Below are positions 37,261 through 50,240 of a stretch of DNA of 64,000 nt, in pieces. Position 1 is the first letter of the stretch. The number at the start of each line of letters is the position of its first letter. Source of the DNA: Malus domestica (lineage: Eukaryota; Streptophyta; Magnoliopsida; Rosales; Rosaceae); contig NC_091661.1 of the NCBI RefSeq assembly GCF_042453785.1, positions 32,355,501 to 32,419,500 of the forward strand. The letters run 5' to 3'. The notes under the pieces were generated by a model. It did not search any database, was not told the DNA's origin, and saw only the letters and a program-made list of their open reading frames with translations. Both the position numbers and the translations under genes were made by a program.

Positions 37261-37458
37261 GAATTTGGATCCTCTCCGGGGCAAAGACTGGGATCCTCGT
37301 GACTGGTTAATAGGAACTGTTAAATTTTGATTTAACAGTTACAAACAGAAAGTTTTTCTAAAAATTATAATAATTGTAACCGTTGAATCAAAATCTAACA
37401 ATCCATGTTGTCTGATCAGGAGGATCTCAAACCATTGTCTGGGAGAGGATCCAAATCC
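37261..37458. mobile_element. Inverted-repeat MITE with 9-bp target duplication
   Basis: 198 bp. The ends are GAATTTGGATCCTCTCC on the left and, on the opposite strand from the right, GGATTTGGATCCTCTCCC. Flanks AGAGAAAGG (37252-37260) and AGAGAAGGG (37459-37467) match at 8 of 9 positions. It lies about 300 bp upstream of the coiled-coil gene. Confidence 0.72.
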
Positions 37459-37759
37459 AGAGAAGGGAGCCCAAGTATGCGAAGATTCATGATGAAAGGG
37501 TGACGTGGCATAAAAAGCGATGCATTAAAAAAAAATATATATTGTAAGAAATTATGTCCGAGTATTTTATTTTAGAAGTAAATAAGCCAAAAAGCCGCCA
37601 TTTCAAAACCCTCCTCACCCACAAGTCTGTAGTGTAATGTAACCTGTATTTTGTTTTGTTTTGTTTCTACAAAGGGAAAGCAAAAAAGCGAAAACAAAAA
37701 GGGCGGACTGACTGAGTCAGTTGCTTAAATTCTCAGAAACCCTAATGGCTACACTGTAA

Positions 37760-40470
37760 ATGGACGAACCCAATGAGCGAACGAGGTATGCCTTTCTTTT
37801 CTTTTGCTCCGAATGATAGATTAGATACTAGCAGTCTCTTTCTCTCGTCTCTCGTCTCTGTGTGTGTGTAAATTCGAAATTTTAATCGATATTTTTGGTT
37901 AATGTTGGTGGATTTCATTTCAATTTTGAGTTGGAGTTGTAGGTTTTCGTCCCTTGATAGTTTCGGGAATTATTTTAATTTGACGTCTTAAACGAATGAG
38001 GCTTAGTATTATATTATCAGACCCAGACTGCAAAATTTCTTGTGCATTCTTATTCAAGGGAAAAACTTTCTATTCTCTTCCGAGCTGACATTTGGGCGGG
38101 CAACTTGTAATTGCACTGTTGCTTGATTTGGTAGATTGTAATCATATGAATGTAATGTATAATCTTCAGTTTTCATTATATAACTGACAATCGAGGAAGA
38201 CGCTCTATGTATTTCTGGCAAAATTCAAATTAACTACATATGACATCGCTACTTTCTGATTTTTCTAAGGCATTCCTCCCAATCCCACATTCCTACCTGC
38301 CATGTTACCATCTACATTCCTTTGTTTCCAATTTTAAAACTGATTAACCATATTGTGGAGGAAAAAATGGAAAATTCTTGAGGCCATCTTTTGCCTAGAA
38401 ACCATTTAAGGCTTAAACCGTAGTTTTAATGCCCAAATTCCTAAACTTAAAACATCAATTAAGCTTCAGACAATTGCGCTTTGACTTTCGTTAAATTGGC
38501 AATCCTTGTGCATTGGACAATCGCGTCCTCCAGAATATATATATGTATATATGTATGTAGGGTGTTCACAAGATGTACCTTGGGAGGAACTTACGGGCAG
38601 TGAAATTAACCACGTGTTTGTTGATTTCTACATCCAGTCATTTTAGTAATTCTAAGTCTTTCATGTGAAAATCTGTGAGCTTACTGTCTTTTCTCTGTTT
38701 CATTTGTCTTGCTTAGTATTCATGCATCAGTGATTGCAATTTCATGTCAAGATTGATTAACTTCTCTTTCCTGATTCAGTTTTACCTAAGACGATGTCTT
38801 TCGTATGGATAGCATGGAAATTTGGTATATTCTTGACATAGGTCATTCTTGGATGATTCAGAATTTTTTCCTCCGACACCACTAGCTTTTAAAATGAAAC
38901 CAAAAACAACTGCTGTTCCTAGAGTTCAGAGATCCAAACCTTTTCAGGGCGAGGGACCTAATTGGGTTCTTATTGCTGGTGGTGCCTTGTTAAGTACGCT
39001 GTCAATTCGTCTTGGTTACAAGCTGAAGCAAGCACTTGACACAAAGCCCCAAGAGAATGCTAGTAATGGTTCGAATGTTACTTTAATGTGTATAGCTTTT
39101 TCATTACAGTGACTCCTACCCTTTAACATTATTGTCAATTTCAGGAAGTGGAAAATCCTCTGACCGAAGGAAGTCTGCAGGTTGCTGTGTGCACTCAAAT
39201 GTTTATTCCTTTACACAACAAAATGATGGCGGTTGCTTTAATTGCATGTCAGGTATGGAGTACTAAATTCTTGTCTTGGAATTTCTGAGGGTGTAAACAA
39301 GTAATTTCCATTCAGGATTCAAAATTAGTTTTGGCCAGTTGTTGATTACCTTCATTTGCAAAGTTCTCCTTTGGGTGTGAAAGGTTATATGATATATCGT
39401 GAGATACAACCATATTGAAAAAGAAGACAATGAGAAACTCAGTGTCCAGTTTTTAATGTTGCGCCTTAATCAAACTTGGCTTTGTTGAGAATAACAGCAG
39501 TTGAACTCTTTCTGAAGAGTGAGGCTGAAGAACTGTATGGAAAGATTTGTTGTCAAACAGCAATCTGTATTTGGATTGATGCTAGTTGAGTTATTTGAAT
39601 TGCGTGATGTTTGTTGCAATTTATTTGCAGCACTCCCTTATTGTTTTATGTGCAACAGCTTGATATATTATTTGACATTCCATTATAATAATGTGGTTGT
39701 TTCATATATGTAATGGGTTTCAAATAGGAACTGAGGGCATGATGGAGATGAAGTGCCTGCACAATGACCAGATGCTGGCTGAATCTGATGGAGCCCTGCC
39801 TTTAGTCACGGTTCCAGCCCCTGAATTTAACAGGGAGAATGGCATTGTCTGGGCATCTTCTCCTGATCGCCTTGAGTTACGTCCAAAGCCATTCCTCCAC
39901 TATTCAAACTGCTCAGATTCTCCATGTGTTTCAGAATCTGGGTCCGACATCTTCAGTAAGCGGGAAGTAATACAAAAACTGAGGCAACAACTGAAGAGAA
40001 GAGATGACATGATATTAGAGATGCAGGATCAGATTGTAGAGCTGCAGAGTTCACTGAATGCGCAGCTGGCACATTCAACCAATCTACAGTCACAACTTGA
40101 TTCAGCAAATGGGGACTTTTTTGATTCTGAGAGAGAAATCCAAAGGCTTAGGAAGGCAATTGCTGATCACTGTGTGGGACATGCGAGCCCCAATGACAGA
40201 TCATCCCATGTCACTATTTGGCAACCTGAAGAAAGAAATGGTTATGTGAATGGATTTCCTGATGGAGAAAGCAACTTCGATGCAACCGAAAGAGGAAGAG
40301 GGGATGAAGAGAGGGTTGAGATGCTCAATAGGGAAGTAGGAGAATTAAAGGAGGTAATGGAAGGAAAGGAATACTTGCTACAGAGCTACAAGGAGCAAAA
40401 AGCAGAGCTCTCGTTGAAAATCAAAGAGTTGCAGCAGAGACTGAATTCTCAACTTCCCAATATTTTGTAG
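37760..40470 (+). CDS. Uncharacterised coiled-coil protein with a membrane-like segment
   Basis: Four exons, 37760-37785, 38842-39068, 39145-39252 and 39728-40470, join in phase to 367 residues (MDEPNERTRSFLDDSEFFPP...). A hydrophobic segment near residues 44-62 (NWVLIAGGALLSTLSIRLGY) could be a membrane anchor. A Cys-containing patch follows (AGCCVHSNVYSF, GGCFNCMSG). The C-terminal half is coiled coil (KREVIQKLRQQLKRRDDMIL; EMLNREVGELKEVMEGKEYL; ELSLKIKELQQRLNSQL). It resembles a plant-specific family of unknown function that I cannot name with confidence. The stop is TAG at 40468. It converges with the BRIP-like gene, whose stop is about 0.8 kb away. Confidence 0.85.
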
Positions 40471-41278
40471 GAAATTTTTCGTTTTTTGTGTATTCTTTTG
40501 CTTGTTTTGTGATACGAGGTTTCCTACTCCTAAGCATCATTTTCCGCCCTCTCCTTGCCATACCTAGTTTAGCTTAATTTTTTTATGACTGTCTTTGTGC
40601 ATGTACGCGGGATGAATGAGATTTTGGTGTCTGGAGTGGCAAAAGGTTGGCTAGTGGTGGGAGGGTAAAGAGATGCCTTTCCCGTAAATGCTGTGGTCCT
40701 TTCCTACCTTACTTCTATTTTTGTTGCAATTGCCGTGTCCAAACCCTGTTATGAGTCTATGACTATAAACCTTGGTCCTGCAAACGAATGGTGAAGTTCA
40801 AACTTCAGACCTAGAGAAGAAAATTACGCAATTCCAGATTTCAAAATACAAGAAATGATCAAAATAAAGAAAGCTCAATTCTCACAAAGGACGGACATTC
40901 TACGCAATTCCAGATTTCAAAATACAAGAAATGATCAAAATAAGGAAAGCTCAATCCTCTCAGAGAACCTTTTTAAACTAATGTCCATTATGTCCTCTTC
41001 TGTGACAGCGTGGAAAGGCGCGATCCACTAATATAATTAGGTATAAAAGCTATCCATCTTCCATTGTAACTGCAGCTTGTAGCTTCATTGGTCTTTTCCC
41101 CTATGAGTGATTCAAATTTTAAAACAAGCATTTCTCCAATTCTCATGCCGTATGAAACACACAACAATTCCATGACAGCCGATGCCAACTCATTTGCCAT
41201 GTAAAAGGAACCGGCTTTCCTGTTTATTAACAGCTTCTCTGTCCGTGATCAAGCATGATTTGCCAAGACCTCTATTGG
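40471..41278. other. Convergent 3' flanks of two genes
   Basis: The coiled-coil gene (plus) and the BRIP-like gene (minus) end toward each other here, so the stretch should hold both 3' UTRs. It contains one direct repeat (40826-40962) and no further gene. Confidence 0.5.
40826..40962. repeat. 76-bp tandem duplication
   Basis: ACGCAATTCCAGATTTCAAA starts at 40826 and again at 40902; the copies stay alike through GAAAGCTCAATYCTC. Confidence 0.8.
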
Positions 41279-44200
41279 TTAACGAGTGTTCAAATCAAAC
41301 TCCCCAACTTCACGCCAGCCGTCCTGCATGCCTGTGGATCCATTCTCAGTCTCTTCATCATTTAAAAAATCCTCACACGGCTCCTTCTCATCTCTTTGCA
41401 CATTATTTCCCCATCCATTTATCATCTCTTCTGGGTTAACCCCATGTTCCTGCTCTCTCATGTCAAGCCCAATCGAAACGTCATTGCCTTGAGACCCAAG
41501 TGCACTTGGCCTTATTGGGGCCCGAGCTAACATTTCAGCATGTGCTTGTGACTCAACCCGAGCTTGCTCTGCCTGAGCAATTGCTGCCATTCGTAATTTA
41601 GCTTCCCGGCCAGCTTTCTCTCTTGAATCAAACTCTGCTCTCAATTCCAGACATGTCCTTTTTTCTTCTTGGCAAAGAGCCTGCTCAATCATAAGTCTCT
41701 CTTCGGACCGAAATTCCCCCAAAGCTCGCTTACGGGAAATTATGTTAAAGGCTAGTGCCTGTTTCTCAAATGTTGCTGTAAACTCTGCAACTTTAGCAGA
41801 TATGTTGTGATCCCACTGCTGAGAGCGAGATGGAATCGTGCCTGTGGTGTCAGAGTCGAGGATTCTGTCATCCTCCTCTGCCTCATAATCTGCCACTACA
41901 TGATAAGGCAGCAACCTGCCAATTTAAGAGGAGAATAGATATAAGAAAGCCACAGAAGTGCCACAAATTCTCAAAAGTTCAAGCACAAGCAATTTAAATA
42001 AACACCTGGAAATAAAGCTTACCACTCTCAACCATCATTTGGGAATGATTCAAGTTAGAAGTAGGTACCACCATCTTAAAGATAAAATGGTCTACAACTT
42101 TGTCATTATCCTTATTCATAAATATCAGCTACGCCAACTGCTAATAAGTGTCAAAAACATATAGGCCAGGTTCGGGGGACACACATCAACACATTTCATA
42201 CTATTAGATCTGAGCACATTAAATGGTTTAGATCACTCCCAACTTCCCAGAGAAAAGGAGAAAAGAGGGGAAATATAACTAGAGGGACAAAAGAGCATAT
42301 AATCCAACTGCACTCACATCCACAACCAACCTCTTTGACTCGAGATGACATTTCATCAACTGCGTGGAGCAGTATGCAGACTAACAAATGAAGAGTAATA
42401 AGAAAGTTTATAGTAAATGAACTTAGAACCCAAGGCAACAAGTAATGATAACTCACTTCGCTTAATCCATCTATTCTATAGGGCATAATAGCTATAAAGG
42501 GTAATGTTAATATGAAACACAAGATTACAGGTCTTTATATTCATCTCCTAATATATACTGTTCTGCTACCACAAGATTACACCTCCCCCCCCCCTCCTTT
42601 TTTTTTCTCTCTCTCCCAGGGAACGAGTCCAGGGTATGACTCTGTTACGAATTATAGGTGCTACTCTAGGACATAATGACACAATGCTAAAAAGAATTTA
42701 TTGTACAGTAGTTGTGAAATTAAAATGAGTGCGACATCAGTTTAGACACAATACTAAATAATCCAAAAACCCATACAGAAATGACCACAAGACTGGATAA
42801 ACAAGTAATTATTTTGAAGTATCAATTAGTGCTGCTTAGGCATGTTGAATAACCTTCTACATAACTTCATTGGAAGTCATCTTGGTTCCTCATCCATTAG
42901 TAATAAAATTCTTTTGAACAGAGAGATTGTGGGTTAGAAGAGGGGAGGGGAAAGTGAAAACTTTTTTTTTAAGAAAGGAACGATATTTTAAGACAATAAA
43001 GTTACACAAGTGGACAAGAAGTCCACAAGAGAAAAAAAAAAAAGAAAAAAAAAAACTGAAAACAAACAGTGAAAACAAAAATGAACCCCCTTCCCAAGTG
43101 GACAAGAACTCCACCAAAAAAAAAAACTCAAAACATACAGAGAAAACAAAAATGAACCTTTTTCCCAATAAAAAAACAAAAAAAAAAAAAACAAAAATGA
43201 ACCCCCCACAAAAAAATAAATGAAAACAGTTAAGAAAACTGAAGGAGCTAAATGACAGCAGCTTTCCAATCAAGCCAAATCACTGAAAAGGGCAAAGTTT
43301 TTAACATCTGTTGAAACTGAAGCCCATAATGAAGACCAGAAACGAATTTTCACCCATATGTCCTCTTTGCTGATATCAATATCATAAGGTGCTGAAGATA
43401 ATATATCTAAACGAATCTTTTATGCAAAAATAGTAACTCTTGTGTCGATAAAAGGTGAAGCACATGAAGTCAATCAAAAAAATCAGAAACTGTAAAACTA
43501 TGTCCTATTAATTGCAAACCAGCATGGAATATGTAAAGAAAACACAGAGAGGGTTTACTTCAGGGACATGATACTGAAAAACCACACGTACAAAGGGAAA
43601 AATCAAGTTCAAGGTACTGACACGGACATAAAAATGATAACAACGTGAGAATGTGTTGCTAGCAGATATCCTGGAATAGGTGATGGGGTGATGTATGAGA
43701 GCAAGGATTCTTCCATTACCCAACAAATTAGCAGTTGCCTCAACAATATGTGTAGTTGGTCTATCGAGGTGTTTGAATTAAGTCGTAATTTTCAATAAAA
43801 AAACCATTTGCAAATTAGGGATAAAGATATCAGGACCTGAATTTGTATAACAAATACCGAAACGTAAAGGAACCCAATGATTTCAATGAGATGGAAACCC
43901 TAATCAGTGAAAAAATTAACCTCTCGCAGGCGTCTTCGAGCGAAGAGAAGGGACGCTTGAAATCGGGATGGCAGACCCTCCAGGCGTCCTGGTATGCCAT
44001 CTGTAGCTCCGCCTGGTTCCCGGGTCGGATCACCCTCTGCTGTTGCTGCTGCTGCTGCTGCTGCTGTTGGGGCTGTTGGGGCTGCTGCTGCTGTTGCTGG
44101 GGGTTGGCAACAGGATTTTGTTGAAGATTAGGAGCGGAATTAGGGTTAGGGTTAGGCTGGAGATTTATGGCTCGGAGTGGGCGCAAATGGGCGTCGATGT

Positions 44201-44381
44201 TGGAAGGGAAACGGGAAATGGCAGCGGCCTGTTGCTGTTGCCTTTGCATTTGTTGTAAAAGCAATAACTGCTGCTGGTTATGTTGATGGTGCTGCTGTTG
44301 CTGTTGCTGTTGTTGTTGTTGCTGCTGTAGCAATAGATGCTGCTGCTGCTGCTGCTGCTGCAATGCCTTCTCCTCTTCCAT
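41279..44381 (-). CDS. GLTSCR-domain SWI/SNF subunit (BRIP1/BRIP2-like), polyQ-rich
   Basis: Two exons, 44381-43921 and 41915-41279, join in phase to 365 residues. The N-terminus is dominated by glutamine runs (roughly residues 8-35 and 90-115). The GLTSCR/BICRA-type core follows: AYQDAWRVCHPDFKRPFSSL, EDACERLLPYHVVADYEAEE, then WDHNISAKVAEFTATFEKQA. The C-terminal part is helical and Glu/Ala-rich, ending GWREVGEFDLNTR. In Arabidopsis, BRIP1/BRIP2 with this domain bind BRM-class SWI/SNF ATPases and are needed for complex assembly; that role is inferred here. ATG at 44381 was chosen as the first in-frame ATG after an upstream in-frame stop. The 2-kb intron contains A-rich and C-rich low-complexity tracts but no clear element. 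Confidence 0.85.
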
Positions 44382-44541
44382 GCCTAGCCTGGATCTCTTC
44401 ACCTCCGACTGCGGGGACTGCTTTTTGGCTGATAATATGTCAGTCCACCTTCAGCAGCTCAAGAGATCAATGTTGAGTCCTCTTTCGACGATGCACTCGG
44501 CCTCTCTGCCTCGATTCTGCCCTTTCTACCCCCACCCCACT

Positions 44542-44550
44542 CCTTTTATA
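44542..44550 (-). promoter_or_regulatory. TATA box of the BRIP-like gene
   Basis: TATAAAAGG on the minus strand, about 165 bp upstream of the ATG at 44381 and followed by a C/G-rich then CT-containing leader, as expected for a plant core promoter. The start site itself was not determined. Confidence 0.5.
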
Positions 44551-44559
44551 CAGTCTAGG

Positions 44560-46600
44560 CAAATTTACACAAATGACACTGGACCCTTCAACCTTAACAA
44601 GTTCTAATTTCGACAAAGTTATATTTCTTCGCTTGGAATGGTTCGTTGAATTATATTATCTTATCTCAATTTCATCCGTTGAAAGATACAAATTCCTATT
44701 TTACCTTTTGAAATAATTTGATTTTCAAGTACAACACAACAATTTATCTATCATTAATTAGTTGATTAGTATCATACAATTTAAAAAAATATATATTTGA
44801 AAATTTCACCTACCAGTGCCCATTAATTCAAAATTTTAATTCTTATAAACTTTAAAACAATAATTAATTAACCAAATTGTAATAAATTACAAACAAACAC
44901 AGGCAAATGTTTCATCACATAACAAGGAGCATTTTAGACTAAAATTTTGTAATCTGAGTCATAAAGCAAATTTAATGAATTTTTTTTTCATTAAAATAAA
45001 AACTAGTACAAGGTCCAAAAAGGATTGGGTAACTAACTACAAGAAAAGTAAAAGACCCAAGCAAAATGAGAGCAATAACCCAAGATACAACGGGAGACTC
45101 ACATAAACTTAGGCCTGAAGGCAGAAGACAACAGGCAATAAAAAATCCTAATATCTTGTAGCTAAGACCACATCACCGCCCCATCATGTTCTCGGAGGAA
45201 GCCAAACTCCGAACCGAGAAAGTAGACACTAGATCCAATTCTCTTTCACGAGCCCCTGCAAATATATACAAACAAAGTATCATACGGCTAGAGGGTGAGG
45301 CTAAGGGGTATGTAAAATACTCCACTTGCCCTCGATGGGGATACAACATATGTATGCCGTTTGGGGGGTGGGGAGTGAAGGGGGAAAGTGGATTTGGTAT
45401 CCCATTCATGATTGGAGCCTGCCTATCTGAGTACATGGTGGGATGGGGATGTAGTATCACAACTAAGGAGGAGGGATGACAGAAAGTTAAAAGACATAAA
45501 ACAATAAAAGTAGGCAAAATATGTCAGATAAGGGGCAAGAAGCCCAAATCTAAGACAAGCTTATGGGATAGTTGAGATCTAAGACAAGTTTATGGGATAG
45601 TTGAGACTTAGCTCAGGAAAAATTGAGATAAACTCAGAGAGAACCGGAAAAAAAACAAAAGAAAGAGAAAAAGGAAAGGAAGAGATGGATGGGGGATGGA
45701 GTAGAGGAAGTGAGATGGGAGGATGAGAAGAAAAAGACAAAGAAGAGAAGGAGGGGAGGGGGATGGAAGAAGGAGACTGAAAAAATGAGGAAGTAGCGGG
45801 TTGCCGTCTACCCCTAGCAAGAGTAAGGGGTGGTGGCTGAAAATTGAGGCCGGAGAACACCTACAGCCTTGTACCTAACTGGTCTCTCCCTTTCTCTCCC
45901 TAGAGCAGCCGTAGAAGCATAAGGATCTTGATGTGGTGGGGATGAAGCTGGTAAAGCCGCGGCCGGGTGTGGAGATGGAGAAGCTGCTCTTGTTGCTGAC
46001 TTGGTGGGGATGAGGTTGGTAAAGCGTATAGATCTTTATGTATTTTTCATTTTTCTTATGTAATTAATTCATTTTTAGATGTGTTGTTTTGATTTTCTTG
46101 AGTTTAAAGTTTACTGAAGGATATTGATTGAGCCCGACATCTTTTATGCTACTTACTAGTTATGATGATAGCATTTTACCATACGATGATTTTTCGGAGA
46201 CATGTTCACAACCAGGAAGATCGATCTCTCGCTCTTGTTTGAAAATTTCTTACAAACCAATATTAGTTTGATGACGCTAGATGGTTGCTAATCTATGGTT
46301 TCAAAATTTTTTATTCGAATTAATCGTTTTCTTTTTCGTTCACAACACATCACCAAAATACATGGCTTGATTTCTGCGTTGTCTATTAATCAACTGCACT
46401 CATAAAACAATTGCACACATTATACTGAATGACCTCTGACGAATAATAAAAGAGGATAAGTGACACAGAAACGAGACTTCACAAGGTCAATCAACCATCC
46501 TCCCTGAATTTGTATCGCATACATAGAGGAGCTCAAATCCCGAACCGAGACTATCGGGAAACCGAAGATTTTGGGAATTTCTGTTCGGGCATTTTTCGGT
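44560..46600. other. Intergenic region, no gene recognised
   Basis: AT-rich to about 45000, then purine-rich low-complexity sequence (45640-45790). Frames at 45173-45517 are low in information and on both strands. Around 46490-46650 are fragments such as CCAAAATTTTGGGATGGGAT that resemble hAT-type ends, but no element could be delimited. Confidence 0.4.
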
Positions 46601-46719
46601 CCAAAATTTTGGGATGGGATTAGGACGGTTCAGGATGTCGGGCATTTCACCCCTATATATGCTCCATGGGGGTCCTTCAATTTGGTGTTGATAACCTCAT
46701 TTCAGTTAGATTCAAAAAC

Positions 46720-46788
46720 TACCTGCTAGTAGTTTTGCTGCACTTCAAAGTTGAGGGCGTGTACAGCAATTTTGGCTTCTACTTCAAG
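46720..46788 (-). mobile_element. LINE (L1-like) RNase H fragment, downstream half
   Basis: The minus strand continues the RNase H reading frame interrupted by the hAT element: LEVEAKIAVHALNFEVQQNY then stop. It joins in frame with the part at 51479-51611 (ARSFTVGSALE) once the hAT element and one copy of its target duplication are removed. Confidence 0.72.
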
Positions 46789-46920
46789 TGGCGGAGCCAG
46801 GAATCTTACCACAAGGGGTCGTAGTGTAAAAGTTCAAAAAAAAATTAGGATGGAAAAACATGTTGAAAATGAAATCATAGTACTTTCATTCATAATTCAT
46901 AACGGAAACAATATTACAAG

Positions 46921-49289
46921 CTATAATTGTCCACGACGAGGTTTCATATTTTGAAAACGAAGCATTATAGCTTCATTTTCAATACAAGCAAAAATATCTC
47001 TCTCAATATAAACAAGCAAGTTATCACTCAACCATTGATCTTCCATTTTGTTCCTAAGTGGACCCTTAACAATATTCATGACAGAAAATGCTCTTTCCAC
47101 TGAAGTAGTTGCAACTGGTAAAACTAAAGACAATGTAATGAGCAAATATACATAATTGAATATTTGATGCATCCTTGTCTCCACCATTTTTTTTGCAAGA
47201 TCACCAATCCCTTCCAATTGAGAGAAATCACTACTGGAACACACATAATGAATATAAATCTCAAGTTGATCTTCAAGTGCCAAACGATCCTCATCCGAAA
47301 AATCTTGAGAATAAAATTGAGCAAGACGAAATAACTTTGGTTTATCAAAAGCTACAAATGAATCTTTCGGACTCAAACATGCCAAACAAATAAGCAACTC
47401 GGTATTTACCTCATTAAAGTGATCATCTAACTCCGTAATTTGCTCATCAATGACATAAATAAAGAGCTCCACATGATAATGATGACGATTTGTCTTTATT
47501 GGAGCATTACGCCTTGACCTCCCTGTAAGTATAAATGTCTCTTCCATGTTAGGAACATCAATATAATGTTTTTCACAAAAAGAAGATACTTCATCAACCA
47601 ATGCATCGAAACCATTATTCCTCATCCAATGTAGTTTTTCCTTGCATGATTTCACTAAAGCCATTGCATTCACAATTTCTTGATATTTCCTTTGCAATGC
47701 TTGTGACAAATCATTTGTGAGTCCCAATATGACTTTCATCAAGAAAATGTGAAACACAAACTCAAAAGTACGTATTTCTCTCATTAACTTATTTGCTTCA
47801 CCCGCACTTTCATTGGGATTATCATCAATAACCATTTGAAGCACATGAACTACGGATGAAAACATGGAAATGATGCTAATCAAGGTACCATAGTGTGAGT
47901 TCCATCGTGTGTCACCGGCACGTTTGAGACTTGTTTCTTGATTTAAGCCTCACCCCGTTATATGACAATCATTTTCAAAAGCATTCACAAGCTCTTCTTG
48001 AAGTTGCCCTTTAAGTAAATCACGCCGCTTACAAGATGCTCCAACATGATTAACCACACTATTAACCGTTGCAAAAAAAGAGGCAATGTCTATATTCTTC
48101 TTTGCTACGACAACAAGAGCTAATTGAAGTTGATGAGCAAAACAATGAACATAATATGCACAAGGTTGTTCTCTCAATATCTTTGTTTTAAGGCCATTCA
48201 ACTCACCTCTCATATTGTTAGCACCATCATAACCTTGTCCTCGTAGCTTGGAAATGCTCAAACCGTTGCGAGAAAATAATGTGTCAATAGTATCCTTTAG
48301 TGAACTTGAAGTAGTGTTGGTAACATGTTGGATATCCACAAATCTTTCAATTACATGCCCGTTGTCATCCACATAACGCAACACCATAGTCATTTGCTCT
48401 TTCACCGACATATCACGTGCTTCATCCACCAATATTGAAAAGAATCTATCTTTTAGACCATCCATGATAGCATCGAGTGTTTCAAGGGCACATGAATTCA
48501 CAATTTCTTTTTGAATGATAGGAGCTAGTAATTTGAGATTCCCCGGAGCATTTTCCATCACAACTTCTCTAACTTTATCATTATTATCTGCAAAGAATTG
48601 CAATAGTTCCAAGTATTGCTTGAAGTGGCACTTTCATCATGGTCACGAAAAGGAAGACCTTGTCGCAATAAAAACTTAGTGCACTTGATTGATGCATTCA
48701 AGCATGTGCGATAAGCCTTACGAGCTTGGTCGGAGTGTTTGCTTACTGCCGTTTCAATATGTGTAGCTTGATTCATCAAATTTGTAGCAGCTTCTCTAGC
48801 CTTATTATGAACACTCCCAACTGGTCCAACATGCATCTTAAATCTTTTTCTCCCTTTCTTCCAAGTCTTAAATCCATCTCTAGTGAAAGCTTCACTACCC
48901 ACTTGTGCAAAATTGGTTTTAAAGAGATAGCAATAGAGACAAAATGCCGCATCTTTAGATATACTATACTCCAACCAATCAAACTCATCAAACCATTGGG
49001 GAATGAAGTGTCGATTAATTCCCGACATATTAGTTATTGGGAAATTATGACCTGTAGGTTGACAAAGTCCTTTTTGTAGATATGATCTTCGGACCTCATC
49101 TCTCATATTAGCATCATAATCTATTATTCGAGTTCTCAATCCAGGATCCGCTTCAAGATTACCCAAAACATCATCTAACTGACTTTGTCTTGAACTTGGA
49201 GTTCTTGAACTACAAACAGTATTTGAACTATCAACATTATTCGAACTACCCGAACCCGATAATGACTTTCTCTTAAAAAACCGTTCCAT
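46921..49289 (-). pseudogene. hAT transposase, TTF zinc-finger type (DUF4371), broken
   Basis: The minus strand starts MERFFKRKSLSGSGSSNN. Domains in order: a TTF-type zinc finger (FDWLEYSISKDAAFCLYCYL), the DUF4371/RNase H-like core (GQGYDGANNMRGELNGLKTK; YYVHCFAHQLQLALVVVAKK) and the C-terminal hAT dimerisation domain (LPVATTSVERAFSVMNIVKG). Related host-like proteins are named ZMYM1-like. Two lesions are visible. Near 48613-48625 the frame shifts with a small deletion (expected LELLQFF after SSN). At 47952-47950 an in-frame TGA replaces a probable CGA before GLNQETSLKRAGDTRW. This copy cannot make a full transposase. Confidence 0.87.
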
Positions 49290-49292
49290 AAT

Positions 49293-50240
49293 AATTCTAC
49301 ATATACAAAATAATGAAAATAAATACTCACAATATAAACAAACCATCAACATAATCAAAATAAATATGAATTGGATTTCAATTAAATTAAATATCTCATC
49401 TTGCATTCTACATATACAAAATAATGAAAATAAAAACTCACAATATAAACAAACCATCAATATAATCAAAATAAATATAAATTGAATTTCAATTAAATTA
49501 AATATATTCTACATATACAAAATATTCAAAATAAATACTCACAATATAAACAAACCATCATCATAATCAAAATAAGTATGAATTGGATTTCAATTAAATT
49601 AAATATCTCATCTTGCATTCTACATATACAAAATAATGAAAATAAAAACTCACAATATAAGCAAACCATCAATATACTCAAAATAAATATGAATTGAATT
49701 TCAATTAAATTAAATATATTCTACATATACAAAATATTCAAAATAAATACTCACAATATAAACAAACCATCAACATAATCAAAATAAGTATGAATTGGAT
49801 TTCAATTAAATTAAATATCTCATCTTGCATTCTACATATACAAAATAATGAAAATAAAAACTCACAATATAAGCAAACCATCAATATAATCAAAATAAAT
49901 ATGAATTGAATTTCAATTAAATTAAATATATTCTACATATACAAAATATTCAAAATAAATACTCACAATATAAACAAACCATCAACATAATCAAAATAAG
50001 TATGAATTGGATTTCAATTAAATTAAATATCTCATCTTGCATTCTACATATACAAAATAATGAAAATAAAAACTCACAATATAAACAAACCATCAATATA
50101 ATCAAAATAAATATGAATTGAATTTCATTTCAATTAAATTAAATATATTCTACATATACAAAATATTCAAAATAAATACTCACAATATAAACAAACCACC
50201 AATATAATCAAAATAAATATGAATTAGGTTTCAATTAAAT
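49293..50240. repeat. Tandem array, alternating ~101- and ~110-bp units
   Basis: TTCTACATATACAAAATA recurs about every 101-111 bp (near 49295, 49406, 49507, 49616, 49717 and on), about nine copies. Units alternate between a form ending CTCATCTTGCA and one with ATATTCAAAATA, giving a ~211-bp higher-order period. It lies upstream of the hAT transposase inside the element. Confidence 0.88.

Noticed and set aside
42890..43273. Phe-rich and Lys-rich frames in the BRIP-like intron
   Set aside because: Low-complexity A-rich intron sequence.
44043..44476. Plus-strand Leu- and Ala/Val-rich open frames
   Set aside because: Antisense shadows of the CAG/CAA glutamine tracts of the BRIP-like gene.
45173..45860. 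Overlapping frames on both strands
   Set aside because: Purine/pyrimidine-biased sequence with no recognisable domain and no splice partners.
49293..50240. Regular repeats resembling a CRISPR array
   Set aside because: Units are ~101-111 bp with no unique spacers, and they lie within a plant hAT transposon.
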